A stretch of 64,000 bases of DNA from Saccharopolyspora flava (GTDB taxonomy: Bacteria; Actinomycetota; Actinomycetes; Mycobacteriales; Pseudonocardiaceae), in the NCBI RefSeq assembly GCF_900116135.1, contig NZ_FOZX01000004.1, positions 62,001 through 126,000 of the forward strand, read 5' to 3'. The notes below the pieces were generated by a model. The model was not told the DNA's origin. It saw only the letters and a program-made list of their open reading frames with translations, and did not search any database. How positions within the stretch are numbered: position 1 is the first letter of the stretch; each line of letters opens with the position of its first letter. The position numbers were made by a program, and so were the translations under genes. Below are positions 1 to 9,052 of the stretch, piece by piece.

Positions 1-448
1 CGGTGGTCGCCTTGTCGCAGGTCAGGCTTTGAATGCCGGCGAAGTCCTTGTTGTTCATCATGTCCACGGCCTGCTGGGCGACCGGGCGCGGGTCGCCGGG
101 TCCGCCGGTGAGGGCGACGACCAGGGCGATGATGACGCCGACGACGACGATGAGGCCGCCGACTCCGCCGAGGATCCAGGGGAGCGGTGACTTCTTCTTC
201 GGCGGCGGGCCGTAGCCGCCGTACGGGTTCGGGTACGGCTGCTGCGGCGGGTAGCCGGGTTGCTGCGGGTACTGCTGGCCGCCGCTGGGCGGGAACTGGC
301 CGCCGGGCTGCGCGTACTGCTGGCCGCCGCTCGGCGGGTACTGCCCGCCGGGTTGCTGCGGGTACTGCCCGCCGGACGGCGGGAACTGGCCACCGGGTTG
401 CTGCCCCCATCCGCCCTGGCCGGGCGGCTGCTGCGGTGGGTAGGTCAC
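1..448 (-). CDS. Pro/Gln-rich single-pass membrane protein, partial (C-terminus outside window)
   Basis: The gene reads leftward from a GTG at 446-448 and runs off the window edge. The N-terminal ~90 residues are low complexity, with repeats of the type GGQFPPSGGQQYPQQP. They are followed by a basic PPPKKK stop-transfer-like stretch and one hydrophobic segment (about residues 95-118). The visible outer part contains DPRPVAQQAVDMMNNKDFAG, matching the equivalent part of the next gene (498-1196), so the two are tandem paralogues. The expected topology is a disordered cytoplasmic N-terminus, one transmembrane helix and a small extracytoplasmic domain. The function is unknown. The start was chosen because it matches the MTYPPQQP start of the paralogue. 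Confidence 0.75.
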   Translation of the reverse strand, partial: MTYPPQQPPGQGGWGQQPGGQFPPSGGQYPQQPGGQYPPSGGQQYAQPGGQFPPSGGQQYPQQPGYPPQQPYPNPYGGYGPPPKKKSPLPWILGGVGGLIVVVGVIIALVVALTGGPGDPRPVAQQAVDMMNNKDFAGIQSLTCDKATT

Positions 449-497
449 TGGAGATCCCCCATCTTCCTCTTCTGTTGTGCCCCTGTGGCGAGCTCGG

Positions 498-1196
498 TCA
501 CTGGCCGAGGTCGCAGATCTTCCACTCGCCGTGCTCGACGACGAGGCCCATCGTCTGGTCCACCGGGTGTGACGCGCCGTCGGCGTCGTAGGTTCCGGTG
601 AGCTTCGCCGAGGCCTTGTCCCCGTTGCGGGTGACCTCGCCCAGCTCGACGTCGAACTTCCACTGGCTGAGCTGGCCCATCGCCGTTTCCAGCTGGGTCT
701 TGTTGGCCTCGCAGAACAGGGCGCCGACGGTGCCGAAGTCGCCCGCGTTGACCTTCGCCACGACCTCCTGGGCCACCGGGCGCGGCTCACCGGGTCCGCT
801 GCCGAGCCAGAAGAACACCCCGACACCGGCGCCGACCAGCACCACCACGGCCGCCACGATCGTCAGGACCAGCGGCAGCCGGGACTTCTGCTCGGCCGGC
901 GGCTCGACGTCGCCGAAGCCGCCCGGCTCCCGCAACCACGACCCGGGCCCGTTCTCGCTGCCCCACTGCGGAGGCAGCGGCTGGCCCGGCTGCTGCGGCA
1001 TGGGTTGACCCTGGACGGGCTGCCCCTGGACCGGCTGTCCGGGCGTCCAGCCGGTGTGCTGGTTGCCGTACCAGTTCGGCTGCTGCTGGGGCGCCTGCTG
1101 TCCTGCGGGTTGGTGGGGCGTCTGCTGGGGGAATCCGTTCCCCGGGGGTTGCTGTCCCCACCCGCCCTGACCAGGCTGCTGCGGCGGATAGGTCAT
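498..1196 (-). CDS. Pro/Gln-rich single-pass membrane protein with extracytoplasmic DUF4878-like domain
   Basis: A 232-residue protein. Residues 1-105 are rich in Q, P and G (QPVQGQPVQGQP repeats), residues ~110-135 form one transmembrane helix, and the remaining ~100 residues form a compact domain. That domain starts with PRPVAQEVVAKVNAGDF and ends with GEWKICDLGQ, a layout resembling NTF2/DUF4878-like lipid- or ligand-binding domains; this is a fold-level guess. A strong GGGAGGAG ribosome site precedes the ATG. It is a tandem paralogue of the gene at 1-448, with a 49-bp gap. A more distant architectural relative (DUF4333 type) lies at 18788-19411. The function is unknown; such proteins are common actinobacterial envelope proteins. 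Confidence 0.8.
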   Translation of the reverse strand: MTYPPQQPGQGGWGQQPPGNGFPQQTPHQPAGQQAPQQQPNWYGNQHTGWTPGQPVQGQPVQGQPMPQQPGQPLPPQWGSENGPGSWLREPGGFGDVEPPAEQKSRLPLVLTIVAAVVVLVGAGVGVFFWLGSGPGEPRPVAQEVVAKVNAGDFGTVGALFCEANKTQLETAMGQLSQWKFDVELGEVTRNGDKASAKLTGTYDADGASHPVDQTMGLVVEHGEWKICDLGQ

Positions 1197-1719
1197 GACT
1201 CCTCCCAGGAGTGCTCTTGCGGCTGTCGGCGCCGGGTTGTGCTCGGGCGGCGGTAAGTAGATCAGAGTCGCGGGCCCCGCGAGCGCGGAGTAACCGGATT
1301 ACAACCTCCGACGATTCCTCCCGGCGAGGGCGGGAATGTCCGGGATCGAGGAGTTGTTCCAAATGATGGGAGAAGTGACGCGACTCGAACGGAAAATGCC
1401 ACCCGGATGCCGGAGTCGTTAACCCGGATGATCGCAGAGCGCACACGGACCCCGTGGCGCAGCGGAAAAACCGGTGGTCGCGGGGAATCTCCCGGGGACT
1501 TGCGCGGTTGTTCGGGAGTATCGAACGGACCATGATCGACAACCCACGGTATCCGTCCCGACCAGCCACGACGTGACGCGCGGGGAACAAAGTTCTTTAG
1601 ACCGTGTGTATTCCGCGATTTCTGTGGCACGCTGGGCGATCCGGCGGGACCTCACGACGCCGCCGTCGTCGGTGATCGCCGGTACCGTGGTGGTACGAGC
1701 ACGGGAGGAGGGTGCCGAT
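1197..1719. other. Intergenic region upstream of arc
   Basis: About 520 bp between the divergent genes at 498-1196 and arc. The reading frames crossing it lack convincing codon bias or homology and are taken as noise. I see a short dyad GAACaaaGTTC near 1587-1597 and an AGGAGG-type ribosome site just before arc, but no clear -35/-10 pair. It must hold the promoters of both flanking genes. Confidence 0.5.
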
Positions 1720-3510
1720 ATGCAGCACGACCGTCCCGGCAGCCGGCCTGAGGAGGGCGACGGCGAGCAGGGTGCGGGCTCCGCGGAGCTCCGCAGCCAG
1801 ATCCGTCTTCTCGAAGACGAGGTCGCACTGCTGCGCCGCAGGCTCAACGAGTCGCCTCAACAGGTGCGCCTGCTGGAAAAGCGTCTTGCCGAGGCATCCG
1901 AGAGAGTGAGCCAGCTCACCGAACGGAACGCCAAACTCACCGAAACCCTGAAGGAAGCGCGGGGCCAGCTGACGGCGCTGCGCGAGGAGGTCGACCGTCT
2001 CGCCCAGCCCCCGAGCGGGTACGGCGTGTTCCTGCACGCCTACGAGGACAGCACGGTCGACGTATTCACCTCCGGTCGCAAGATGCGGGTGGCGGTGTCG
2101 CCGAACGTCGAGACCGGGGACCTGAGGCTGGGCCAGTCGGTGCGCCTCAACGAGGCCCTCACCGTGGTCGAGGCAGGGGCGTTCGAACAGACCGGTGAGG
2201 TGTGCACCTTCCGGGAGATCCTGTCCTACGCCGAGGGCGAGAGCCCGAGGGCCCTGGTCATGGGGCACACGGACGAGGAACGCGTCGTGTGGCTGACCGA
2301 GCCGCTGGCCGACTCCGGGCTGCGGGCCGGCGATTCGCTGCTGGTCGACAGCAAGGCCGGGTACGCCTACGACACGGTGCCCAAGGCCGAGGTCGAGGAC
2401 CTCACGCTCGAAGAGGTGCCGGACGTCGGCTACCGCGACATCGGTGGCCTCGCCGGGCAGATCGAGCAGATCCGCGACGCCGTGGAGCTGCCGTTCCTGC
2501 ACTCCGACCTCTACGTGCAGTACCAGTTGCGCCCGCCCAAGGGCGTCCTGCTCTACGGGCCACCCGGCTGCGGGAAGACGCTCATCGCCAAGGCGGTGGC
2601 GAACTCCCTGGCCAAGAAGGTGGCCGCGGCGCGGGGTGACGACGATGGTCAGGCCAAGTCCTACTTCCTGAACATCAAGGGCCCCGAGCTGCTCAACAAG
2701 TTCGTCGGCGAGACCGAACGCCACATCCGGATGATCTTCCAGCGCGCTCGGGAGAAGGCCTCCGAGGGCACGCCGGTGATCGTGTTCTTCGACGAGATGG
2801 ACTCGATCTTCCGGACCCGCGGCAGCGGTGTGTCCTCCGACGTGGAGACCACCATCGTCCCGCAGCTGCTGAGCGAGATCGACGGCGTGGAGGGCCTGGA
2901 GAACGTCATCGTCATCGGTGCCTCCAACCGGGAGGACATGATCGACCCGGCGATCCTGCGGCCCGGCCGGCTGGACGTGAAGATCAAGATCGAGCGCCCG
3001 GACGCCGAATCGGCCAAGGACATCTTCTCCAAGTACCTCACCAAGGACCTGCCGATCCACGAGGAGGACCTCAAGGAGTTCGGCGGGGACAACGCCGCGT
3101 GCCTGGACGCGATGATCCAGGCGACGGTGGAGCGGATGTACGCCGAGACCGACGAGAACCGGTTCCTGGAGGTCACCTACGCCAACGGGGACAAGGAGGT
3201 CCTGTACTTCAAGGACTTCAACTCCGGCGCGATGATCCAGAACATCGTGGACAGGGCCAAGAAGGCGGCGATCAAGTCGGTGCTGGAGACCAACCAGCCC
3301 GGCCTGCGGGTCCAGCACCTGCAGGACGCGATCATCGACGAGTTCGCCGAGAACGAGGACCTGCCCAACACCACCAACCCGGACGACTGGGCCCGCATCT
3401 CCGGCAAGAAGGGCGAGCGGATCGTCTACATCCGCACCCTGGTCAGCGGGAAGAACCAGGAATCCGGCAGAGCGATCGACACGGCCACCAACACCGGCCA
3501 GTACCTCTGA
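1720..3510 (+). CDS. arc: Proteasome-associated AAA ATPase ARC/Mpa
   Basis: The 596-residue ring ATPase recognises Pup-tagged proteins, unfolds them and threads them into the 20S proteasome. An N-terminal coiled coil (about residues 20-95, heptads such as [13 protein letters not shown]) captures Pup. Two OB-type interdomains (about 95-240) follow, then the AAA module with Walker A GPPGCGKT (about 280-287) and Walker [10 protein letters not shown] (about 353-361), plus the arginine-finger region RPGRLD. The C-terminus is GQYL, matching the penultimate-tyrosine tail that docks into the proteasome alpha ring in Mpa. I chose the ATG at 1720 because GGGAGGAGG precedes it; the reading frame extends further upstream but without family similarity. 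Two unrelated genes separate it from dop. Confidence 0.96.
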   Translation: MQHDRPGSRPEEGDGEQGAGSAELRSQIRLLEDEVALLRRRLNESPQQVRLLEKRLAEASERVSQLTERNAKLTETLKEARGQLTALREEVDRLAQPPSGYGVFLHAYEDSTVDVFTSGRKMRVAVSPNVETGDLRLGQSVRLNEALTVVEAGAFEQTGEVCTFREILSYAEGESPRALVMGHTDEERVVWLTEPLADSGLRAGDSLLVDSKAGYAYDTVPKAEVEDLTLEEVPDVGYRDIGGLAGQIEQIRDAVELPFLHSDLYVQYQLRPPKGVLLYGPPGCGKTLIAKAVANSLAKKVAAARGDDDGQAKSYFLNIKGPELLNKFVGETERHIRMIFQRAREKASEGTPVIVFFDEMDSIFRTRGSGVSSDVETTIVPQLLSEIDGVEGLENVIVIGASNREDMIDPAILRPGRLDVKIKIERPDAESAKDIFSKYLTKDLPIHEEDLKEFGGDNAACLDAMIQATVERMYAETDENRFLEVTYANGDKEVLYFKDFNSGAMIQNIVDRAKKAAIKSVLETNQPGLRVQHLQDAIIDEFAENEDLPNTTNPDDWARISGKKGERIVYIRTLVSGKNQESGRAIDTATNTGQYL

Positions 3511-3582
3511 GTCGAATCCGATCGGGGCCGTCGTCCTCCGGGGCGGCGGCCCCGAGCTCGTGCGGGCCCCTCCGCGAGAGGT

Positions 3583-3588
3583 TAGTTT
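3583..3588 (+). promoter_or_regulatory. Putative -10 hexamer TAGTTT, leaderless start of the aldo/keto reductase
   Basis: TAGTTT is followed by 6 bp and then the ATG at 3595. This spacing puts the transcription start at or next to the start codon, and there is no good ribosome site. The same layout recurs upstream of dop, pafA, pafB, the gene at 13376, the peptidase at 27807, the SGNH gene at 30508 and the gene at 45509. Confidence 0.5.
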
Positions 3589-3594
3589 CCAGAC

Positions 3595-4545
3595 ATGATC
3601 CCCGCGCAGAATCCCGTGCAGCGACTGGGACTCGGGCTCGCCGCGCTGGGCAGACCGGCCTACATCAACGTCGGCCGCGCCGAGGCCCTGCCGCAGCAGC
3701 GCACCGCTCAGGCGATGAAGGAGCGCACCCGCGCCGTCCTGGACGCCGCCTACGCGCGCGGCATCCGCTGGGTCGACACCGCCCGCTCCTACGGCAGCGC
3801 CGAGCAGTTCCTCGCCGACTGGCTGGGGGAGCGGGGGCACTCCGACGTCACCGTCTCCAGCAAGTGGGGCTACGCCTACGTCGCGCAGTGGCGCATCGAG
3901 ACCGAGGTGCACGAGGTCAAGGAGCACTCGGTGGAGCGGTTGCGCACCCAGTGGGCCGAGACCCGCACGCTGCTCGGCGAGCGCATCGACCTCTACCAGG
4001 TGCACTCGCTGACCTCCTCCAGCCCGCTGTTCGAGGACCTGGAGCTGCAGCACGAGCTGGCCCGCATCCGCGACTCCGGCGTGCGGCTCGGGTTCTCCAC
4101 CAGCGGCGCCGCGCAGGCCGAGAGCATCGAGCGGGCCTGGGAGCTGGAAATCGGCGGCACGCAGCTGTTCAGCGCCGTGCAGTCCACCTGGAACACCACC
4201 GAGCCCTCGGTCGGCCGCGTCCTCAACGAGGTGCGCACCGGCGGCTGGCGGGTGCTGCTGAAGGAGACGATGGCCAACGGCAGGCTCGCGCTGCACCCGC
4301 CGGAGGAGTTCGCCGCCATCGCCCGCCGCCACGGCGTGGGGCCGGACGCCCTCGCCATCGCCCACGCGCTCGCCCAGCCCTGGGCCGACGTGGTCCTGCT
4401 CGGCCCGGCCAGCGTCGACCAGCTGGAGACCAACCTCGACGCGCTGCGCGTCGAGCTCACCGACCACGACCTGGCGACCCTGCGGTCGCTGGCCCGCGAT
4501 CCGGCCACCTACTGGGGCGAGCGCGCCGAACTCCGGTGGCACTGA
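3595..4545 (+). CDS. Aldo/keto reductase
   Basis: A 316-residue soluble (alpha/beta)8-barrel oxidoreductase, expected to use NADPH. The catalytic tetrad can be read: Asp in GIRWVDTARSYG, Tyr in the same segment, Lys in SSKWGY, and His in YQVHSL. The C-terminal ALAQPWADVVLLGPAS resembles the cofactor phosphate-binding segment. The substrate cannot be told. It sits between arc and dop, where it interrupts the pupylation block; no functional link to protein degradation is evident. Its end lies 6 bp from the convergent NUDIX gene, with no obvious terminator between them. Confidence 0.88.
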   Translation: MIPAQNPVQRLGLGLAALGRPAYINVGRAEALPQQRTAQAMKERTRAVLDAAYARGIRWVDTARSYGSAEQFLADWLGERGHSDVTVSSKWGYAYVAQWRIETEVHEVKEHSVERLRTQWAETRTLLGERIDLYQVHSLTSSSPLFEDLELQHELARIRDSGVRLGFSTSGAAQAESIERAWELEIGGTQLFSAVQSTWNTTEPSVGRVLNEVRTGGWRVLLKETMANGRLALHPPEEFAAIARRHGVGPDALAIAHALAQPWADVVLLGPASVDQLETNLDALRVELTDHDLATLRSLARDPATYWGERAELRWH

Positions 4546-4551
4546 GGCGGC

Positions 4552-5070
4552 TCAGGCCGTCGCAGCGCGTTCCCGCAGCCAGCGCAGCGCGAAGGCGCGC
4601 CCGTCGGGCACCCAGGGCTGCTGCGGGTCGCTGAGGCGCTCGCTCAGCTCCGAGACGGGCATCCACCAGCCCTCGGCGACCTCCTCGGGCTGGTGGACCA
4701 CCGGGCCGTCCCAGCGGGCCTGGAACACGAAACCGTGGTAGCGGACGGTGTCCCGCTCGAAGACCTCGCGGAACAGGAACTCCGGTTCGGCGTCCACGCC
4801 CAGCTCCTCGGCGAGCTCGCGGCGGGCCCCGTCGAACGGGTCCTCCCCGGCGGCCACCACGCCGCCCGCGGTGCAGTCGTGCAGCCCGGGGTAGACGTCC
4901 TTGGTGTCGGTGCGGCGGTGCGCGTAGACGTGCTCGCCGTCGCCGGAGAGCAGCAGCACGGCCGTCGCCGCGTGCCACAGGCCCTTCTCGCGCATCTCGC
5001 GCCTCGTTGTCGCGCCCACGACACGCCCGGCCGCGTCGTACAGCGCGACCTGCTCCTCACCGGTGCTCAC
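4552..5070 (-). CDS. NUDIX hydrolase (YfcD/isopentenyl-isomerase-like subgroup)
   Basis: A 172-residue NUDIX protein. The NUDIX box is complete (G, five residues, E, seven residues, REL, AEELG, V; segment beginning [20 protein letters not shown]), so metal-dependent pyrophosphohydrolase activity is plausible. The fold around it ([37 protein letters not shown]) resembles the YfcD/IDI-like subgroup rather than MutT. The start was set at the GTG at 5068-5070, since residues upstream of it are Arg-rich and overlap the dop promoter. It is convergent with the aldo/keto reductase and divergent from dop, 94 bp from dop's start. The substrate is unknown. Confidence 0.85.
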   Translation of the reverse strand: MSTGEEQVALYDAAGRVVGATTRREMREKGLWHAATAVLLLSGDGEHVYAHRRTDTKDVYPGLHDCTAGGVVAAGEDPFDGARRELAEELGVDAEPEFLFREVFERDTVRYHGFVFQARWDGPVVHQPEEVAEGWWMPVSELSERLSDPQQPWVPDGRAFALRWLRERAATA

Positions 5071-5129
5071 GTCAGCGATGGTGTCATCCGCGCGCGGCGG
5101 GCGTCGCGCTCGGCGTGGTCTCCGTTTTC

Positions 5130-5157
5130 TTGAGAAATCGGTCCCACCCCGTACTCT
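5130..5157 (+). promoter_or_regulatory. dop promoter, TTGAGA-16-TACTCT
   Basis: A -35-like TTGAGA (5130-5135), a 16-bp spacer and a TACTCT -10 (5152-5157) lie 7 bp before the dop ATG. The spacing predicts a transcript that begins at or within a base of the start codon. It is the best-formed housekeeping-type promoter in the proteasome block. Confidence 0.55.
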
Positions 5158-5164
5158 GCGAGGT

Positions 5165-6664
5165 ATGCGGCGGATCATGGGAACCGAGGTGGAGTACGGC
5201 ATCGTCGTACCGGGCGACTCCAGCGCCAACCCGGTGCTGACCTCCACCCACATCGTGCTGGCGTACGCGGCGGCGGCCGAGATCCCGCGGGCCAGACGCG
5301 CCCGCTGGGACTACGAGGTCGAGTCGCCCCTGCGCGATGCGCGCGGGTTCGACCTGAGCTCGGCGGCGCAGCAGCCCACCGGCTCGGACGGCGACGATCT
5401 CGGGGCGGCCAACGTCATCCTCACCAACGGCGCCCGGCTCTACGTCGACCACGCCCACCCCGAGTACTCCGCGCCCGAGGTGACCAACCCGCGCGACGCG
5501 GTCATCTGGGACAAGGCGGGCGAGCGGGTCATGGAGGAGGCGGCGATGCGCGCCGCCAGCGTGCCCGGCACCGCCCCGATCCAGCTGTACAAGAACAACG
5601 TCGACGGCAAGGGCGCCAGCTACGGCACCCACGAGAACTACCTGATGGCCCGCAACACCCCGTTCACCTCGGTGATCGGCGGCCTGACGCCGTTCTTCGC
5701 CTCCCGGCAGGTGATGTGCGGGTCCGGCCGGGTCGGTCTGGGCCAGGCGGGGGAGAAGGCCGGTTTCCAGCTCTCCCAGCGCTCCGACTACATCGAGGTC
5801 GAGGTCGGGCTGGAGACCACGCTCAAGCGCGGCATCATCAACACCCGCGACGAACCGCACGCCGACGCCGACAAGTACCGGCGGCTGCACGTCATCATCG
5901 GCGACGCCAACCTCGCCGAGACGGCCACCTACCTCAAGCTCGGCACCACCGCGCTGGTGCTGGACATGATCGAGCACGGGCAGCGCTTCGACGACCTCAA
6001 GCTGGCCGACCCGGTGCAGGCGGTGCACCTGATCAGCCACGACCCGAGCCTCAAGCAGTCCGTGGAGCTCGCCGACGGCCGCCGGTTCACCGGCCTGGAC
6101 CTGCAGCGCGCCTACCACGAGCGGGCCGCGGAGTTCCTCGACGCCAACGGAGCCGAGCGGGCCTCCCGCGACGTGCTCAACACCTGGGGCGAGGTGCTCG
6201 ACATGCTCGGCACCGACCCGCTGTCCTGCGCCGACCGGCTGGACTGGCCGGCGAAGCTGCGGCTGATGGAGAGCTACCGCAGCCGCGACGGCCTCGGCTG
6301 GGCCTCGCCGCGGCTGCACATGATCGACCTGCAGTACTCCGACGTGCGCCTGGACAAGGGCCTCTACAACCGGCTGGTCACCCGCGGGTCGATGAAGCGG
6401 CTGGTCAGCGAGGAGGAGGTCCAGGAGGCGGTGACCGCGCCGCCGGAGGACACCCGCGCCTACTTCCGGGGCCGCTGCCTGGAGCGCTACCCCTCCGAGG
6501 TCGCCGCCGCGTCCTGGGACTCGGTCATCTTCGACCTCGGCCGGGAATCGCTGGTGCGGATCCCGACGTTGGAACCGCTGCGGGGCACCAAGGCCCACGT
6601 CGGCGCGCTGCTGGAGGCCAGCAACAGCGCCGAGGAACTGGTCGACTCGTTGACGAAGGGGTGA
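5165..6664 (+). CDS. dop: Deamidase/depupylase Dop
   Basis: A 499-residue member of the glutamine-synthetase-like Dop/PafA family. It converts the C-terminal Gln of Pup to Glu and also removes Pup from substrates. It begins [13 protein letters not shown], contains [14 protein letters not shown] with the family nucleophile/base Asp, [11 protein letters not shown] and [12 protein letters not shown] for ATP and metal binding, and ends near [19 protein letters not shown], as in mycobacterial Dop. A short acidic loop around residues 75-85 corresponds to the Dop-specific loop absent from PafA. The ATG at 5165 fits both the family start and the upstream promoter. It is paralogous to pafA at 9053, and pup follows. 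Confidence 0.96.
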   Translation: MRRIMGTEVEYGIVVPGDSSANPVLTSTHIVLAYAAAAEIPRARRARWDYEVESPLRDARGFDLSSAAQQPTGSDGDDLGAANVILTNGARLYVDHAHPEYSAPEVTNPRDAVIWDKAGERVMEEAAMRAASVPGTAPIQLYKNNVDGKGASYGTHENYLMARNTPFTSVIGGLTPFFASRQVMCGSGRVGLGQAGEKAGFQLSQRSDYIEVEVGLETTLKRGIINTRDEPHADADKYRRLHVIIGDANLAETATYLKLGTTALVLDMIEHGQRFDDLKLADPVQAVHLISHDPSLKQSVELADGRRFTGLDLQRAYHERAAEFLDANGAERASRDVLNTWGEVLDMLGTDPLSCADRLDWPAKLRLMESYRSRDGLGWASPRLHMIDLQYSDVRLDKGLYNRLVTRGSMKRLVSEEEVQEAVTAPPEDTRAYFRGRCLERYPSEVAAASWDSVIFDLGRESLVRIPTLEPLRGTKAHVGALLEASNSAEELVDSLTKG

Positions 6665-6762
6665 CGCGCCACCGGCGACGAGCACGTTTCGCGCACGTCA
6701 GGTAGTCGGAAAGATCGTCAAAGACGCCCGGCTGGGCGTGGGCGAACGAGTGGTCGGATAGG

Positions 6763-6768
6763 TAGTGT
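6763..6768 (+). promoter_or_regulatory. Putative -10 (TAGTGT) of pup
   Basis: TAGTGT lies in an A/T-richer patch between dop and pup and would give a leader of about 55 nt ending in the GGGAGGCGAG ribosome site. No convincing -35 is visible. Weak evidence on its own. Confidence 0.35.
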
Positions 6769-6828
6769 TCACAGCAGGACATCCCCGATTCCGGGGGTGT
6801 TCGGGACTTCAACCCACCGGGAGGCGAG

Positions 6829-7020
6829 ATGTCTCAGGAGAAGGCTCAGCGGACGGGCGGCGGCGACGGCGAGGAAGAGAACGGACCGGAGGCCGCCGGT
6901 CAGGAACGTCGCGAAAAGCTCGGCGAGGACGTCGACGCCATCCTGGACGAGATCGACGACGTCCTGGAGGAGAACGCCGAGGACTTCGTGCGCGCCTACG
7001 TGCAGAAGGGCGGCCAGTAG
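6829..7020 (+). CDS. pup: Prokaryotic ubiquitin-like protein Pup
   Basis: A 63-residue, acidic, intrinsically disordered tag that PafA ligates to substrate lysines. The central/C-terminal helix region DVDAILDEIDDVLEENAEDF is the segment that binds the ARC/Mpa coiled coil. The protein ends in YVQKGGQ, so it is made in the Gln form and needs Dop deamidation before ligation. The ATG is preceded by GGGAGG. It is flanked by its own putative promoter and by a hairpin downstream (7069-7097), so it may be expressed partly independently of prcBA. Confidence 0.97.
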   Translation: MSQEKAQRTGGGDGEEENGPEAAGQERREKLGEDVDAILDEIDDVLEENAEDFVRAYVQKGGQ

Positions 7021-7068
7021 GCACCCCGCCGCCGGCGCGTCCGGGCGGAGATCGAAGCGAGAACCGGT

Positions 7069-7097
7069 CACCGGGCCGGAGAAACACCGGCCCGGTG
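7069..7097 (+). terminator. Hairpin between pup and prcB
   Basis: A perfect 11-bp GC stem (CACCGGGCCGG, loop AGAAACA, CCGGCCCGGTG). There is no long T-run after it. It could terminate or attenuate pup transcripts, or protect the pup mRNA 3' end. Confidence 0.6.
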
Positions 7098-7100
7098 CCC

Positions 7101-7129
7101 TTCGCTGCGCATTCGATCATGACTAAAGT
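7101..7129 (+). promoter_or_regulatory. Candidate prcBA promoter, TTCGCT-17-TAAAGT
   Basis: TAAAGT (7124-7129) is a good -10 candidate, with TTCGCT 17 bp upstream as a poor -35. It sits directly after the pup hairpin and about 20 bp before the prcB start, so proteasome core synthesis could be separately driven. Confidence 0.4.
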
Positions 7130-7150
7130 GCATCCTGTCGCAGGAGTCCT

Positions 7151-8020
7151 GTGAGAACGGAGACGATGTCGCTGATGGACCAGAGCTCGGCCCAGTTCCC
7201 CGGGCAGGCGCTTCCCGCCGCCTACCTCACCCCCGGATCCTCGTCGTTCACCGACTTCCTCCGCGCCACCGCACCGGAACTGCTGCCGGGCGGGCGCAAG
7301 GCGCCCGAGAACGCGGTCCAGGCCCCGCACGGCACCACGATCGTGGCGGTGACCTTCCGCGGCGGCGTGCTGCTGGCCGGTGACCGCCGGGCGACGATGG
7401 GCAACGTCATCGCCCAGCGGGACATGGAGAAGCTGTTCATCACCGACTCCTACTCGGCGGTGGGCATCGCCGGAACGGCCGGTGTCGCGCAGGAACTCGT
7501 CAAGCTCTACGCCGTCGAGCTGGAGCACTACGAGAAGCTCGAGGGCATCTCGCTGTCGCTGGACGGCAAGTCGAACAAGCTGGCCACGATGCTGCGGGGC
7601 AACCTGTCCGCGGCGATGCAGGGCCTGGCGGTCGTGCCGCTGTTCGCCGGCTACGACACCGACGCCGAGGACCCGGACCGCGCGGGCCGGATCGTGTCCT
7701 ACGACGTCGTCGGCGGGCGCTACGACGAGGCGGGCGGCTACCACGCGGTCGGCTCGGGCTCGCAGTTCGCCAAGTCGGCGCTGAAGAAGCGCTTCGACCC
7801 GGACGCCGACCTCGACACCGCCGCGCGCACCGCGGTGGAGGCGCTCTACGACGCGGCCGACGACGACAGCGCCACCGGCGGCCCGGACGTGTCCCGGCGG
7901 ATCTACCCGTCGGTCATCTCCATCACCGGTGCCGAGGGCGCGGTGCGGCTGACCGAGGAGCGGACCGCCGAGATCGCCACCGCCGTGGTCAACGGACGCC
8001 TGGAGAACCCGGGCGGCTGA
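7151..8020 (+). CDS. prcB: 20S proteasome beta subunit PrcB
   Basis: A 289-residue precursor of the catalytic proteasome subunit. The propeptide (about 61 residues from the GTG start) ends in APHG. Autocleavage would expose the N-terminal nucleophile Thr of TTIVAVTF; the conserved Asp and Lys follow in AGDRRATMG and the DMEKLF segment. [13 protein letters not shown] and [16 protein letters not shown] are family landmarks. Start choice is uncertain: GTG 7151 has AGGAG just upstream, while ATG 7166 has GGAG four bases upstream. prcA follows after 59 bp. It forms the inner beta rings of the 28-mer. Confidence 0.95.
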   Translation: MRTETMSLMDQSSAQFPGQALPAAYLTPGSSSFTDFLRATAPELLPGGRKAPENAVQAPHGTTIVAVTFRGGVLLAGDRRATMGNVIAQRDMEKLFITDSYSAVGIAGTAGVAQELVKLYAVELEHYEKLEGISLSLDGKSNKLATMLRGNLSAAMQGLAVVPLFAGYDTDAEDPDRAGRIVSYDVVGGRYDEAGGYHAVGSGSQFAKSALKKRFDPDADLDTAARTAVEALYDAADDDSATGGPDVSRRIYPSVISITGAEGAVRLTEERTAEIATAVVNGRLENPGG

Positions 8021-8079
8021 CCAGCGCCGTTCCCTCGATCCCGCCTGCCACAGCGAGCAGATTCAGGAGTGCAGAAGCC

Positions 8080-8826
8080 GTGACGATGCCGTTCTACACC
8101 TCCCCCGAGCAGTTGATGCGGGAGCGTTCCGAGCTCGCCCGCAAGGGCATCGCCCGGGGCCGAAGCGTGGTGGTGCTCAAGTACGCCGGTGGGGTGCTGT
8201 TCGTCGCCGAGAACCCGTCCCCGACGTTGCACAAGGTGTCGGAGATCTACGACCGCATCGGGTTCGCCGCGGTGGGCCGCTACAGCGAGTTCGAGGCGCT
8301 GCGGGTCGCCGGGGTGCGCATCGCCGACGTGCGCGGGTACTCCTACGACCGCCGCGACGTGACCGGGCGCTCGCTGGCCAACACCTACGCCCAGCACCTG
8401 GGCGCGATCTTCACCGAGCAGATCAAGCCGTTCGAGGTGGAGATCTGCGTGGCGGAGGTCGGCGCGACCGCCGAGTCCGACCAGCTGTACCGGCTCACCT
8501 ACGACGGTTCCATCGTGGACGAACCGCAGTACGTCGTGATGGGCGGTCAGGCCGACACGATCACCAGCGCGCTCAAGGATTCCTTCAGCGACGGGCTGGA
8601 ATTGGGCGACGCCGTGCGGGTCGCCGTCAAGGGACTTTCGTCCAGCGGGGACTCCGGGCGCGAGCTCGGCACCAAGGCCCTGGAGGTCGCGGTGCTCGAT
8701 CGCTCCCGTCCTAACCGGACGTTCCGCCGGATCCAGGGCGCGGCGCTGACGGCGCTGCTGCCCGAGTCGACTTCGGACTCCTCGGGTGAGGGCTCGTCCG
8801 AGGAGGGCGGCTCGTCCGGCAAGTGA
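8080..8826 (+). CDS. prcA: 20S proteasome alpha subunit PrcA
   Basis: A 248-residue subunit, the same length as I recall for the M. tuberculosis protein. It forms the outer, gated alpha rings that dock ARC/Mpa. Family landmarks are [24 protein letters not shown] at the N-terminus (gate segment and first helix), [15 protein letters not shown] and [13 protein letters not shown]. The tail is Ser/Glu/Gly rich and disordered. The GTG at 8080 was preferred over the ATG at 8086 because AGGAG lies 10 bp upstream of it. A strong terminator follows at 8836-8872. Confidence 0.95.
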   Translation: MTMPFYTSPEQLMRERSELARKGIARGRSVVVLKYAGGVLFVAENPSPTLHKVSEIYDRIGFAAVGRYSEFEALRVAGVRIADVRGYSYDRRDVTGRSLANTYAQHLGAIFTEQIKPFEVEICVAEVGATAESDQLYRLTYDGSIVDEPQYVVMGGQADTITSALKDSFSDGLELGDAVRVAVKGLSSSGDSGRELGTKALEVAVLDRSRPNRTFRRIQGAALTALLPESTSDSSGEGSSEEGGSSGK

Positions 8827-8835
8827 GCGCGCGCT

Positions 8836-8872
8836 GACCGCTCCCGCACCCCGCCCGGGTGCGGGAGCGGTC
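8836..8872 (+). terminator. Terminator after prcA
   Basis: A perfect 16-bp inverted repeat (GACCGCTCCCGCACCC, loop CGCCC, then its complement), 9 bp after the prcA stop codon. There is no T-tract, as is common in high-GC actinobacteria. It separates prcBA from pafA. Confidence 0.8.
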
Positions 8873-9040
8873 TCGTCCCCGGGGTTCCACATCCCGGGAA
8901 GTCGTACGGCTGTACGGCGTTCCGGCTGCTCCGTGCGGGGGCGTGCGCGCCCGGGCGGGTGACGGCCTGCTACCGAAAATCGGTGAAGCCGATTCGACAG
9001 TTGCCCGAACGGCGGACCGCCGCGAGGGCCTTTTTGCGCC

Positions 9041-9046
9041 TAGTGT
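9041..9046 (+). promoter_or_regulatory. Putative -10 (TAGTGT) of pafA, leaderless spacing
   Basis: TAGTGT ends 6 bp before the pafA ATG. The intervening GGAGAC could also act as a weak ribosome site. No recognisable -35 at 16-19 bp. Confidence 0.45.
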
Positions 9047-9052
9047 GGAGAC

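Noticed and set aside
1597..4542. A 981-codon open frame antisense to arc and the aldo/keto reductase
   Set aside because: Long antisense frames are expected in high-GC DNA; its composition mirrors the real genes on the plus strand and it has no domain signature.
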